A stretch of DNA of 33,873 nt, from assembly GCA_963627445.1 (NCBI GenBank), contig CAVGBM010000039.1, positions 1 to 33,873 on the forward strand, written 5' to 3'. A program made the translations under genes and the position numbers. The notes below the pieces were generated by a model. It saw only the letters and a program-made list of their open reading frames with translations. It was not told the DNA's origin and ran no database searches. Positions 25,556-33,742 of the stretch are shown here, in pieces; the stretch's first letter is position 1, and every line of letters begins with the position of its first letter. Source of the DNA: F23-B02 sp963627445 (GTDB lineage Bacteria > Bacillota > Clostridia > Oscillospirales > Oscillospiraceae).

Positions 25556-28500
25556 TGCCCTCACCTCCCTCAAGGATGCTCCACACCTTTGTGGCGGCAA
25601 GCTTCGGCATTTTTCGCACCGCCTCGCCGTTTTCGCCGTCGGCAAAATGGCAGGCATCGAAGTAGTCGCAGTTTAAGCAGGCATTTTCCTGCTGGGTGCG
25701 GTAATACGGGTCTGCTGCGATGCTGCCGTGCTTGAGCTCGGCCGCCATGCCGCGCAGAGTCTTGTCTATATGCTGTGCAAGAAGGCCGAGGCGCTCAGCC
25801 GATGCAAGAGCATCACCCTGAGCCGTGCCATCTTTGAATTTCACGGGGATATACCTCGGGGTGTCCGAGTGCTCCATCGCGTTTATGACCGCGGGGTCGT
25901 TTAATATAAGTCCGCTGCGCTTTACCTGCTTTGCCCGCTCGGCGGCTATCTCCTCGTCGGACATGTCGGCGCTCGATGAAAGCATGACATCGCGAGCCGG
26001 AATATACAAAACGCCCGCAGGCTCGATATCGTGCCCGTACAAAAGCTTTCCGTTTTCGCCGAGGGTGAACAGGTACAAAAGCATCTGAAGCCCCATACCA
26101 TACCACACATCGCTGAGCGAAAAGCTTTTTCTGCCGGTCTTGTAGTCGACGACGCGCAGGTAGAGCTTGCCGTCGTGCAGCCAGCCGTCGACGCGGTCGG
26201 CAATGCCGGTGAGCACTAAGCTGTCCTCGCCCTCGCCGAGGCGCAGCGGCGGAAGCTCGCTTGCCTTGCCGAAGTCGAGCTCAAACGACAGCGGCACAAA
26301 GTCTGAAGAGCGCAGCTCATTTGCCATGTCCTGCACCACCTGCCGGACATTCTTCGTCAGGCGGCGGAAAAGGTATTCAAAGCGCTTGGATTTTTCCTTG
26401 AAGTCGTTTAATTTTTCGTGCACATACTCGGCGATGTACTTATCCGTGATGCGCTCGAGAGTTTCGTCGTCGACCTTTTTGAACCCGCCGAGGGTCATGA
26501 CCTCGTGTGCGGTGTTCTCAAGGATGTAGTGCATGAAAACGCCCATTTCAGGCGGCGTGAAGCCCGCAGGCTCGCGGGTCTTGGCCTTGAGACCGTACTG
26601 CATGAAATACGCAAAGCGGCAGGAGGCAAACTTATCTATCCTCGATGCGGAAAGCCGCAGGTTCTCGCCGTAAAGCGCGCTGACCGAGCGGCGTGACAGG
26701 CTGCCGCGCGTCATCTCCGACGCTCTGTGCAGCGCCTGCATACGCTCGGGCTCAAGCTCATTAAAAAGCTGCGCCGCCGATGCCTCGACCACCCCACCGC
26801 CGTGCAGGGCATTGGCCGCAAGCTCAAGCGCCGGCGAGGCTGCGTTCATGCGGATTTGTGCCATGTCCGCCCGCTCGGGCTGAGTATCAAAAATTGCACA
26901 TGCGCGATTGACGACGAACGCCGGACGTTGCGGCTCACCGGCGGAGTCAAACGCCGGATAGCACAGGCACAGCGTCTCCGACGGCAGGGTCAGGCAGTTG
27001 TAGATGAGCGAAAACTCGCGCCACAGCTCGCTGTCGCCCGCGCCGCCGAGGTCAATGTCCATCTCAAGCAGCCTGCGGCGCTCGTCTTGTGAGAACATGC
27101 CCGTCTCGCTCTCGCCTTGCGGCAACCGGGCGTCGGACGCGCCCAGTACGATGAGGTGCTTTATATTTCTGCGGCGCATGCGGTCAAAATCGCCCGCCGT
27201 GACACGGTCGAGCGCCGTCGGTATCGTGCCGACATCGTATTTTGACAACATGAGCGTGAACAGGCGCGCAAAGCTGTCCCGGTCGGTCTGCGTGTCGCCC
27301 AAAATTGCGTCGCACTGCTCGAGTGCCGACACGATTATATCCCAAAGCTGCGCATATTCCTGCGCTGCGGCTTGCCTGCCGCTCTCGGCAAGCGCCTGCG
27401 ATTTTTCCTCTAATTTTTCTGCAAGGTTCAAGTCCTGCAAAAGCTCTGCCAGCGCTCTTGCCTGCGCACCGGCGGTCTCGGCAGTTTCGGTCTTTTCGGC
27501 AAAGGCCAAAAGCGGCGCAGCGGCTGCTCGGCGCAGGGCGTTTATCCTGCGCAGGCGCTCGTTCACCTCGTCGTCATACTCGCCGCCGAAGCCGTCGGGG
27601 TGCAGCCGCCAGTCGGCCTCCTGCGTCCATGCGCTGCCGCGAAGCTGCCACATTAGAATATAATTTTCAAGCTCGTCGCACTCATCGAGTGTCAGACCCG
27701 TGAGGTCTGTGCGCAGGTACGCGAGCACATCATTTGGCTCCCAGCCGCCGCCTATGATCTCATACGCCGAGGCGATGAGCGCGGGCAGGGGCTTTGCGAA
27801 AAGGTCTGTTTTCCGCGCCGTGTAAAGCGGCACGCCGTAGCGCGAAAACGCGCTTTCGAGCGAGAGCCGATAGTCGTCAAAGCCGCGCACCGCAACGGCG
27901 ATATCGCGCCAGCGGCAGCCCGTGTCACGCACGAGGGCTATCGCGCGTGAGGCCGCAAGCTCGCACTCAGCCTGCATATTCGGTGCGGTCTTTATATAAA
28001 CGCAGGGGGTGTCCCCCTCGAATTTTTTCGATGAATAGGAAAATATATTGTCGGCAAAAAAGCCGAGTGAGGCATTTCGGCTACGGGGCTGTTCAAACTC
28101 TTTGACCTCGTGCGGTATGCCGTTTTCCTTTGCGAAGGCAAGAAGTCCTCTTGCCGTCATGCGGCTGAGCTCGAATATCTCGCTGCCGCCGCTGAGATCG
28201 TCGCAGCCGAGGCACACCGTGACCGATGCGCCCTTCAGAAGCAGTGCCTCGATTATCCGCTTTTCCTGTGCGGTGAAGTCGGTAAAGCCGTCAATGAAAA
28301 TTTCGTTTTTCCCGTCTATGGAGCTTTGCCCTATCTGCTCGGCAAGCAGGGTGAGCATATCTGTCGGGTCTGCGTGGCCGTTTGCGACCACGGCGTCAAA
28401 CGCTTCCAAAATGAGCGCCAAGTCGTACAGCTTATCGCCGAGCGCACCGACGCAGTTTTGTGACGCCTCCATGAGCTGCTCGGACGATATACACGCCGTT

Positions 28501-28883
28501 TTAAGCTCATCCACCGCCGACAGCAGCATCGTTTGGAGCTCTGCCTTTCTGCGTGCCGAGGAATAGACGCGGAGCCTTGAATACAGTCCGTCGCTCGCAA
28601 GCGCCATGCACAAAAGTCTGCCGCCCTTGTCAAGATACGGCGCTGCGCCGCCGCCGAGCTCGGCATTGAGCTTTCGAGCCAGGCCCGTGAAGCTCAACAC
28701 CTCCGCGTACAGCGAAAGGCTGTCCCCGCAAATGCGGCACAGCTCGCGCTCGGCCTCATGGCTGTACTGCTCGGGAACTATGAGCAATCTGCCGCCGAGC
28801 CCGTTATCCACAGCGTCCTTTATCCTCGCCATGACCGCCGCAGTTTTGCCCGTGCCGGCCTTGCCTAAAACTATCTGAAGCAT
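25548..28883 (-). CDS. addB: ATP-dependent helicase/deoxyribonuclease subunit B
   Basis: An 1111-residue partner of AddA. It has an N-terminal Walker A, GKAGTGKT (7-14), degenerate helicase domains that scan for Chi-like sequences, and a C-terminal RecB-type nuclease with VVDYKTGRKSF. Cysteines for the AddB 4Fe-4S staple are visible in FASCRFAYF and in the C-terminal CLNCDYFDACHF. This is the Firmicutes AddB type. The ATG is preceded by AAGGCGG. It is the first gene of the addBA operon and is divergent from the aminotransferase gene. Confidence 0.96.
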   Translation of the reverse strand: MLQIVLGKAGTGKTAAVMARIKDAVDNGLGGRLLIVPEQYSHEAERELCRICGDSLSLYAEVLSFTGLARKLNAELGGGAAPYLDKGGRLLCMALASDGLYSRLRVYSSARRKAELQTMLLSAVDELKTACISSEQLMEASQNCVGALGDKLYDLALILEAFDAVVANGHADPTDMLTLLAEQIGQSSIDGKNEIFIDGFTDFTAQEKRIIEALLLKGASVTVCLGCDDLSGGSEIFELSRMTARGLLAFAKENGIPHEVKEFEQPRSRNASLGFFADNIFSYSSKKFEGDTPCVYIKTAPNMQAECELAASRAIALVRDTGCRWRDIAVAVRGFDDYRLSLESAFSRYGVPLYTARKTDLFAKPLPALIASAYEIIGGGWEPNDVLAYLRTDLTGLTLDECDELENYILMWQLRGSAWTQEADWRLHPDGFGGEYDDEVNERLRRINALRRAAAAPLLAFAEKTETAETAGAQARALAELLQDLNLAEKLEEKSQALAESGRQAAAQEYAQLWDIIVSALEQCDAILGDTQTDRDSFARLFTLMLSKYDVGTIPTALDRVTAGDFDRMRRRNIKHLIVLGASDARLPQGESETGMFSQDERRRLLEMDIDLGGAGDSELWREFSLIYNCLTLPSETLCLCYPAFDSAGEPQRPAFVVNRACAIFDTQPERADMAQIRMNAASPALELAANALHGGGVVEASAAQLFNELEPERMQALHRASEMTRGSLSRRSVSALYGENLRLSASRIDKFASCRFAYFMQYGLKAKTREPAGFTPPEMGVFMHYILENTAHEVMTLGGFKKVDDETLERITDKYIAEYVHEKLNDFKEKSKRFEYLFRRLTKNVRQVVQDMANELRSSDFVPLSFELDFGKASELPPLRLGEGEDSLVLTGIADRVDGWLHDGKLYLRVVDYKTGRKSFSLSDVWYGMGLQMLLYLFTLGENGKLLYGHDIEPAGVLYIPARDVMLSSSADMSDEEIAAERAKQVKRSGLILNDPAVINAMEHSDTPRYIPVKFKDGTAQGDALASAERLGLLAQHIDKTLRGMAAELKHGSIAADPYYRTQQENACLNCDYFDACHFADGENGEAVRKMPKLAATKVWSILEGGEGNG

Positions 28884-28904
28884 TTTTTCACCGCCTTCAC
28901 TCGC

Positions 28905-28933
28905 ATTTTACCAAACTATCCGCTTTTGAGCAA
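28905..28933 (-). promoter_or_regulatory. probable addBA promoter
   Basis: On the minus strand, -35 TTGCTC (28928-28933), 17 bases, -10 TAAAAT (28905-28910), 21 bases before the addB ATG. The 8-bp palindrome GAGCGCTC lies just upstream (about 28939-28946). No recognisable LexA box is present. Confidence 0.5.
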
Positions 28934-28982
28934 GTAGGAGCGCTCTTGACTGAATGTTGTCAATGTTTTTCGGTGTTTTCGG

Positions 28983-29011
28983 TTGAATATACACATGTAC
29001 AGTGATAAAAT
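28983..29011 (+). promoter_or_regulatory. probable aminotransferase promoter
   Basis: A -35 TTGAAT (28983-28988), a 17-base spacer and -10 TAAAAT (29006-29011). The leader to the ATG at 29067 is about 50 bases. A frame that begins at the TTG at 28983 would start in the -35 box and is rejected. Confidence 0.6.
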
Positions 29012-29066
29012 AGCCTTGCAATTTATAGAAGAAATGAATTACAAATATAGTGAAAGGATGAATGAA

Positions 29067-30263
29067 ATGAAGTTTTCCAGCAAGATCGAAAAATGCGGTC
29101 TTTCCCCCATGCGCAAGTTTGCTCCCTATGCAAACGAGGCCGTCAAAAACGGCAAGAAGCTGTATCATCTGAACATCGGCCAGCCCGATATTGCCACTCC
29201 GGCTGCATATTTTGAGGCGGTCAAGAACTTCTCCCAGCCCGTTCTGGCCTACGCTCCGTCCGACGGCGTGCCCGTGATGCTCGACGCTGTCGTCGACTAC
29301 TACGGCAAGATCGGCGCTCCCATCACCAATAAGCAGGTGCTCATCTCCACCGGCGGCTCCGAGGCTCTGCAGATGGCTCTGTCGAGCATCCTCGACGAGG
29401 GTGACGAGATAATCATCCCCGAGCCTTTCTACCCCAACTACTCGACCTTCGTTACCCTCACGGGCGCAACCATCCGCCCCGTCACCACCAAGCCCGAGGA
29501 GGGCTACAAGTTCGCCATCCGTGAGCGCATCGAGGCCTGCATCAATGAGCACACCCGTGCAATAATGTTCACAAACCCCGGCAACCCGACCGGCACCGTC
29601 CTCACCGAGGAGGAGCTCAAGCTCATGGCCGACATCGCCAAGGAGCATGACCTGTTCATCATCGGCGACGAGGTCTACCGTGAGTTTGTCTACGGCGGTG
29701 AAAAGCTCATGAGCCTTCTGCAGCTTGAGGGCTATGAGGACAATGTCGTTGTCATAGACTCCGTCTCCAAGCGCTTCTCCGCCTGCGGTGCAAGGATCGG
29801 CTGCATGATCACCCGCAACGCCGAGCTTTACAACCACGCCATGAAGTGGTGCCAGGGTCGTCTGTGCGCCTCCACCATCGACCAGGTCGCTTCCGCTGCG
29901 CTGTACACCGTCGGCCCCGAGTATTTCGACGCCGTCCGCAAGGAATACTGCGCAAGAAAGGACTGCCTCGTCGAGGGTCTTAAGAAGATCCCCGGTGTCG
30001 TGTACTCCGAGCCCAAGGGTGCGTTCTATGTCATGGCCGCCCTGCCCGTTGACGACGCCGAGAAGCTTCAGATGTTCATGCTCAACGAATGGGACGACAA
30101 CGGCGAGACGCTTATGTTCACTCCGGCAGAGAGCTTCTACAAGACCCCCAACACCGGCAAGAACGAGATCCGCATGGCATATGTCATCAACGAAGCGGAC
30201 ATCACCCGCTCCATGGAGCTCCTCAAGGCCGGCATCGAAGCCTACAACGCAAAGAACAAGTGA
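29067..30263 (+). CDS. class I/II pyridoxal-phosphate aminotransferase (AspB-like)
   Basis: A 398-residue fold-type I aminotransferase. Visible PLP-site residues are Asn173 (NPGNPTG), Asp201 and Tyr204 (GDEVYREF), the Schiff-base Lys235 (DSVSKRFSACGARIG) and Arg243. The substrate-carboxylate arginine is in NEIRMAYV. The sequence resembles aspartate/aromatic aminotransferase-like enzymes of Clostridia; the amino-group donor cannot be fixed from sequence. AAAGG at 29053-29057 places the start at 29067; the ATG at 29058 sits too close to it. The gene uses C-ending codons (ATC, CTC, TCC, ACC) far more uniformly than its neighbours, a usual sign of high expression. A strong terminator follows. Confidence 0.9.
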   Translation: MKFSSKIEKCGLSPMRKFAPYANEAVKNGKKLYHLNIGQPDIATPAAYFEAVKNFSQPVLAYAPSDGVPVMLDAVVDYYGKIGAPITNKQVLISTGGSEALQMALSSILDEGDEIIIPEPFYPNYSTFVTLTGATIRPVTTKPEEGYKFAIRERIEACINEHTRAIMFTNPGNPTGTVLTEEELKLMADIAKEHDLFIIGDEVYREFVYGGEKLMSLLQLEGYEDNVVVIDSVSKRFSACGARIGCMITRNAELYNHAMKWCQGRLCASTIDQVASAALYTVGPEYFDAVRKEYCARKDCLVEGLKKIPGVVYSEPKGAFYVMAALPVDDAEKLQMFMLNEWDDNGETLMFTPAESFYKTPNTGKNEIRMAYVINEADITRSMELLKAGIEAYNAKNK

Positions 30264-30267
30264 TCAC

Positions 30268-30315
30268 ATACGCAAAACCGGCGAGTGCTTCCGCACCCGC
30301 CGGTTTTCTGCGTAT
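30268..30315 (+). terminator. aminotransferase terminator (first copy of a duplicated hairpin)
   Basis: A long hairpin five bases past the stop. ATACGC/GCGTAT forms the outer stem (with a bulged CT), then AAAACCGGCG (30274-30283) pairs with CGCCGGTTTT (30298-30307) and GTG with CAC, around CTTCCG. The core 34 bases (30274-30307) recur exactly at 30535-30568. Confidence 0.85.
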
Positions 30316-30533
30316 AAAAATCTAAAATTTTTAGGCGCAGAAAACCGCGCCACATTTTTTGTGAAAAGGTATTTTCACAAAAAACCTCGCTATGCTCGTC
30401 AAATAGTCTGCTAGAGCAGACATATTTGATGGCTATTTATCCAATTCGAGCGGGACCTTGTCCCCTCGACCTCCCCTGCTGCGTATTGAAGTTTGGCCTG
30501 TTGCTCCTATTTCTACCGCCTCTATGGCAATTT
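30308..30533. repeat. hairpin-rich intergenic segment without genes
   Basis: No plausible gene lies here. At least four hairpins are visible. 30308-30340: CTGCG, TAAAAAT and their complements. 30355-30384: a perfect 13-bp stem with loop GGTA. 30399-30429: TCAAAT and GTCTGC stems. 30447-30468: CGAG and GGGA stems around CCTTG. The rest (30469-30533) shows no clear fold. The segment lies exactly between the two identical terminator hairpins. Confidence 0.6.
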
Positions 30534-30569
30534 AAAAACCGGCGAGTGCTTCCGCACCCGCCGGTTTTT
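30534..30569. terminator. second copy of the duplicated terminator hairpin
   Basis: AAAAACCGGCG (30534-30544) pairs with CGCCGGTTTTT (30559-30569), with GTG/CAC inside. On the minus strand it follows the broken membrane-protein gene by 14 bases and has a T run. The 34-base core is identical to 30274-30307. Confidence 0.8.
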
Positions 30570-30583
30570 CATGTTCATGTTAT

Positions 30584-31270
30584 TTAATTTTCACGGTACG
30601 CCGTTTGGAGCAGCTTTTTCATGCGCTTGTGCTCGGTGATGAGCGTCACTACGGGCAGTGTCACGCATGCTACGAGCAGGATGCCGAAGATCGCCGCAAG
30701 TGCGGTGATTTGGCGGTTAAGAGATACAATAAACAAAACCGCAAAGAGCACTATGCCGACCAAAGCGACGGAAATGAAGCCTCTTGCGTAGCGCAGATAC
30801 TGATACTCAAAGTCGCCGTCGTTTTTGATGAGCTCCGTTTTAAGCTCGCCGTCCGGCGTGGACGCACTCGGCGGCAGCCATATGTTTTGTCCCTTGGCGT
30901 ACTCGGCGTTTTTGATGTCGATCGTTTTCTCGGTGTCGCCGCTTACCTGCACGGCAAGCTCCGCATACAGGCGATATGGTCTTATACTCGTCCACCACTT
31001 TTCGCCGTACAGACCGTCAAACTGCGGCAATGCCTGAATGAAGATGTAGAAAATGCCACGAAAAACGGCGGTCAGCGCAAACACGAGCCACGATGCAAAC
31101 GGCTTGAGTATAAATCCGTCCGCCTGCTGGCGTATCCCGACGGTGTATTCGCCCTCGCCGAGCTCAAACACGGCTGTGCTCTCGGTGGAGTTGACTTCCT
31201 TCTTCTCGCCGCCGACCTCAACATCGTATGTCTCGCCCTACGGCAGCTTGAATTTCAGCGTCAGCTTCAT
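30584..31270 (-). pseudogene. unknown membrane protein gene interrupted by TAG at codon 11
   Basis: From an ATG at 31270 with an ideal AAAGGAG site, the frame reads MKLTLKFKLP, then TAG (31238-31240), then continues open as GETYDVEVGGEKKEVNSTES and on to 30584, 228 codons in all. The remaining frame from a GTG at 31171 would encode 195 residues but has no ribosome binding site. The protein has hydrophobic segments at about 60-80, 160-180 and 183-203 of the full-length frame and a predicted soluble middle part. No family is recognised. A single G-to-T change (GAG to TAG) would explain the stop. It may be a true nonsense mutation, a strain polymorphism or a sequencing error. Confidence 0.7.
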
Positions 31271-31399
31271 CTGTGCGCTCCTTTCAAAATTCGTCATGCG
31301 GTCTGCAATAATCGCACGCACTGACATTGTATCGCATTTTCACCGACTTGTGTTAATAAATTTGAAACTTTCCGTTTTTTTGCGCAATTCCCAGTTTTA

Positions 31400-31678
31400 T
31401 CAAAGCATTCTGTCTATTACATTGACATTAGTCACGACATCACGCAGTTTGTCGTCACCGAGCATGTATTCCAAGACATCATCGGTCGTGCTGCAAAGCT
31501 TTTCCGTCTCCTGACGAAGCGCCACGGCTATGCTGAAGCAGCACCCGTCTACCGGCGTCAGGCTGTATTCTACACCCTTCCACTCGAACTCTATCTCAGC
31601 GCCCCTGTTTAAGGCATCCTTAAATTCGCCTATCGTCTTAAACCTGTATGCATCGTTCGATTTGCTTGTGATGTTCAT
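31400..31678 (-). CDS. small protein of unknown function (92 residues)
   Basis: A 92-residue soluble protein with no membrane segment. It reads as an alpha-beta fold: FKTIGEFKDALNRGAEIEFE (about 13-32), GVEYSLTPVDG, then a helical tail, CSTTDDVLEYMLGDDKLRDV. I do not recognise the family with confidence; the short EIEFEW-G-EYSL pattern recalls uncharacterised Firmicutes proteins. The start overlaps the stop of the preceding small gene by four bases (ATGA at 31675-31678), so the pair is coupled and lies downstream of the ClC gene. No terminator is evident after it. Confidence 0.6.
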   Translation of the reverse strand: MNITSKSNDAYRFKTIGEFKDALNRGAEIEFEWKGVEYSLTPVDGCCFSIAVALRQETEKLCSTTDDVLEYMLGDDKLRDVVTNVNVIDRML

Positions 31679-31890
31679 TCCTGCATATTCAGCTCGTAGA
31701 TCTCGTCGTAGACCTCGTCGGCGAGGATGCCGAAGTCGTTGAGCTTGTCGTATTTCGGCGCCTCAAAGCCCTTTTCGTCGATGAGCGCGTACAGCATTTT
31801 GAGCGCATCAAAGCTGCTCTCGGCGGCGAGCGCCTCGGGGAGATTTTCCTCTAAAAATGCCTTTGCGTGGTCGTTTATTTTGTATTTCAT
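31675..31890 (-). CDS. small acidic protein of unknown function (71 residues)
   Basis: A 71-residue acidic protein, probably all helical and cytoplasmic, with no recognised family. AAGGACGG precedes the ATG. It begins 12 bases after the ClC stop and overlaps the next small gene by ATGA, making a compact ClC-small-small operon. The pair could be an uncharacterised two-protein unit; nothing seen identifies it as a toxin-antitoxin system. Confidence 0.6.
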   Translation of the reverse strand: MKYKINDHAKAFLEENLPEALAAESSFDALKMLYALIDEKGFEAPKYDKLNDFGILADEVYDEIYELNMQE

Positions 31891-31902
31891 AACTATCCGT
31901 CC

Positions 31903-33156
31903 TTATTTTGCGTAGCGGTTTATATACTCCGCTCTGGTCTTAGAATATATTATCTTCTGACTGCTGTAAAGCCCAAAATATCCCGACAGCATGTAGGATA
32001 TGCCGCAGGCAAGGGCAAAGTAGATGAGGTTAGACGAGCCGAAAAGCTCCACGCTCAGGATTATCGACGCTATCGGGCAGTTGACAGCGCCGCAGAACAT
32101 CGCAACGAGCGCGATCGCCGCCGCAAAGCCCGCAGGCATGCCGAGCATGGGACCCAGCACGCAGCCGAGCGTCGCCCCGATGAAAAATGTCGGCACTATC
32201 TCGCCGCCCTTGAAGCCGAAGCCTATGGTCACGGCGGTGAAAACTATCTTCCAGAAAAACGCCCAGTCGGGGGTGTCCGCTCCGGCGAGCGCCGACGCAA
32301 TCATTTCCGTGCCGATGCCGTTGTAGTCGTAGCTGCCGACGAGAAGCGTCAGCGCAATGAGCACAACGCCGCCGACCGCACCTCGCAGGTAGGTGTTTTT
32401 TATCTTCGCCGCCGCAAGCCGCTCGGTCTGGTGCATCGTGACGCAGAAAACTATGCTCACCACGGCGCAGACGACTGCAAGCACGCAGGTGCGAAGCAGC
32501 ATCCCGACCTTTAGCGGCTCGAAGATCATGTCAAAGCCCATGGGTGCGATGCCGATGAGCCGTGATATGCCGTATGCCACCAGCGATGCGACGAGGCAGG
32601 GGATGAAGCCCGAGTAGTACAAAACGCCCACGGAGATGACCTCAAGGGCAAATATCGTCGCCGTCAGGGGTGTCCCGAACAGCGCCGCAAAAACCGCGCT
32701 CATGCCGCACAGCGTCACAAGCGGCATGTCCTTTTCGTCGAGGTGCAGGAGCCTGCCGACCCTAAAGCCGATGCCGCCGCCGATCTGCAGCGCAGCACCC
32801 TCACGGCCTGCCGAGCCGCCGACAAGGTGGGTTATCGCCGTCGAGACGAAAATGACCGGCACGAGCATCAGCGGCACTTTCTTGCCCTCGTGCACGGAGT
32901 CGATTATCTTGTTCGTGCCTGCGCCCTCGGTTTTTGTCACATGGTACAGTGCGGCGATGAGCACGCCGCCGACCGGCAGCAGGTAAATGAGCCAGTGGTG
33001 GCCGCCGCGAAATGTGGTCACCCAGCTCACCGTCAGGTTGAACGCCGAGCCGACAAGGCCGCAGATAGCCCCCGTCACCGTCGACAACAGCACCCAGCGG
33101 TAGAAGGTTCTGAAGTATTTTCCTGCGCTTATCGCAGTGCTTTTAAACTCAGCCAA
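31903..33156 (-). CDS. ClC-family anion channel/antiporter (atypical filter motifs)
   Basis: A 417-residue membrane protein with about ten to twelve hydrophobic segments. ClC signatures are GGSAGREGAALQIGGGIG (normally GREGP) and FGTPLTATIFALEVISVG. Where the first selectivity motif GSGIP is expected, the sequence reads EGAGTNKIID, as in the divergent bacterial ClC branch. The gating glutamate in GREG is present. Whether it moves chloride, fluoride or another anion is uncertain, and no fluoride riboswitch is seen upstream. The ATG at 33171 has no ribosome binding site, whereas GGAGGTGAA (33161-33169) stands 4-8 bases before the TTG at 33154-33156, which is chosen. The gene leads a three-gene unit. 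Confidence 0.85.
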   Translation of the reverse strand: MAEFKSTAISAGKYFRTFYRWVLLSTVTGAICGLVGSAFNLTVSWVTTFRGGHHWLIYLLPVGGVLIAALYHVTKTEGAGTNKIIDSVHEGKKVPLMLVPVIFVSTAITHLVGGSAGREGAALQIGGGIGFRVGRLLHLDEKDMPLVTLCGMSAVFAALFGTPLTATIFALEVISVGVLYYSGFIPCLVASLVAYGISRLIGIAPMGFDMIFEPLKVGMLLRTCVLAVVCAVVSIVFCVTMHQTERLAAAKIKNTYLRGAVGGVVLIALTLLVGSYDYNGIGTEMIASALAGADTPDWAFFWKIVFTAVTIGFGFKGGEIVPTFFIGATLGCVLGPMLGMPAGFAAAIALVAMFCGAVNCPIASIILSVELFGSSNLIYFALACGISYMLSGYFGLYSSQKIIYSKTRAEYINRYAK

Positions 33157-33183
33157 GGCTTTCACCTCCATTACAACTTACTA

Positions 33184-33212
33184 AATATATAGCGAAAAAC
33201 GTCGCTTGTCCA
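33184..33212 (-). promoter_or_regulatory. promoter of the ClC operon
   Basis: On the minus strand, -35 TGGACA (33207-33212), 17 bases, -10 TATATT (33184-33189). A small AGCGA/TCGCT inverted repeat lies in the spacer. Confidence 0.6.
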
Positions 33213-33253
33213 GTGGATTTATGTGCCTGTTTAAGTAAATTTGCAATCTTCTC

Positions 33254-33282
33254 TTGATTTTTTTGCGAAGATTGGTTACAAT
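33254..33282 (+). promoter_or_regulatory. promoter of the PH-domain gene
   Basis: A -35 TTGATT (33254-33259), a 17-base spacer and -10 TACAAT (33277-33282), 33 bases before the ATG at 33316. It is divergent from the ClC promoter. Confidence 0.6.
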
Positions 33283-33315
33283 GGGGCGTACACAATTGAT
33301 ATGGGGGTATCGTCT

Positions 33316-33717
33316 ATGGCTAAGCTCGTATCCAAGATCGTTGAAATCTGGCACGATAGAAAGAGAATTCTCGGCTTGCCCATTTCGTTCACGAGATATG
33401 CCCTCAGTGAGGATCGCCTGTTTCTAAAACGCGGCGTTCTGAATATCAAGCAGGATGAGGTCGTGCTCTACCGTGTGCGTGACCTGCGTGTGTCGGTGTC
33501 GCTGTGGCAGCGGCTGTTCGGTGTCGGTACGGTGACGGTCATCTCGACCGATAAGAGCATCCCCGAGCTTACGCTCAAGAATATCCGCCAGCCGAACGAG
33601 GTCAAGGAGCTCATTCACGAGTATGTCGAGAAGATGAAGATCGCCCGCCGCATGCGTGTCGGCGAGATGAGCATGGATATCGACGACGACACCATCGATT
33701 TTGAGGATAACAACTGA
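33316..33717 (+). CDS. bacterial PH-domain protein (YdbS/YdbT-like)
   Basis: A 133-residue protein with a bPH2 (DUF304) domain: ISFTRYALSEDRLFLKRGVLN, then DEVVLYRVRDLRVSVSLWQR and GVGTVTVIST (about 24-80). Unlike many relatives it has no obvious transmembrane segment; it ends in an acidic tail, DIDDDTIDFEDNN. The family's function is unknown. GGGGG at 33303-33307 places the start at the ATG at 33316. Longer frames would begin at or upstream of the -10 box. Confidence 0.8.
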   Translation: MAKLVSKIVEIWHDRKRILGLPISFTRYALSEDRLFLKRGVLNIKQDEVVLYRVRDLRVSVSLWQRLFGVGTVTVISTDKSIPELTLKNIRQPNEVKELIHEYVEKMKIARRMRVGEMSMDIDDDTIDFEDNN

Positions 33718-33742
33718 GTCCTCGCCCGAAAAAGTTAAATAC

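Noticed and set aside
25556..25657. N-terminal extension of AddA to an upstream ATG at 25657
   Set aside because: The extra 34 residues lie inside addB, are Cys/Arg-rich and unlike AddA. The ATG at 25555 has a strong ribosome binding site and the usual family opening.
28939..28946. LexA/SOS operator upstream of addB
   Set aside because: GAGCGCTC is only an 8-bp palindrome and does not match the Firmicutes LexA consensus.
28908..29837. 309-codon minus-strand frame over the aminotransferase gene
   Set aside because: The plus-strand frame has all PLP-enzyme motifs, a promoter and a terminator; the antisense product has none.
31675..31890. Toxin-antitoxin system formed by the two small genes
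   Set aside because: Neither product shows a DNA-binding fold or a known toxin motif; small size and overlap alone do not support the call.
33172..33260. Fluoride riboswitch in front of the divergent ClC gene
   Set aside because: The conserved crcB-motif segments and pseudoknot are not visible; only a small inverted repeat in the promoter spacer is present.
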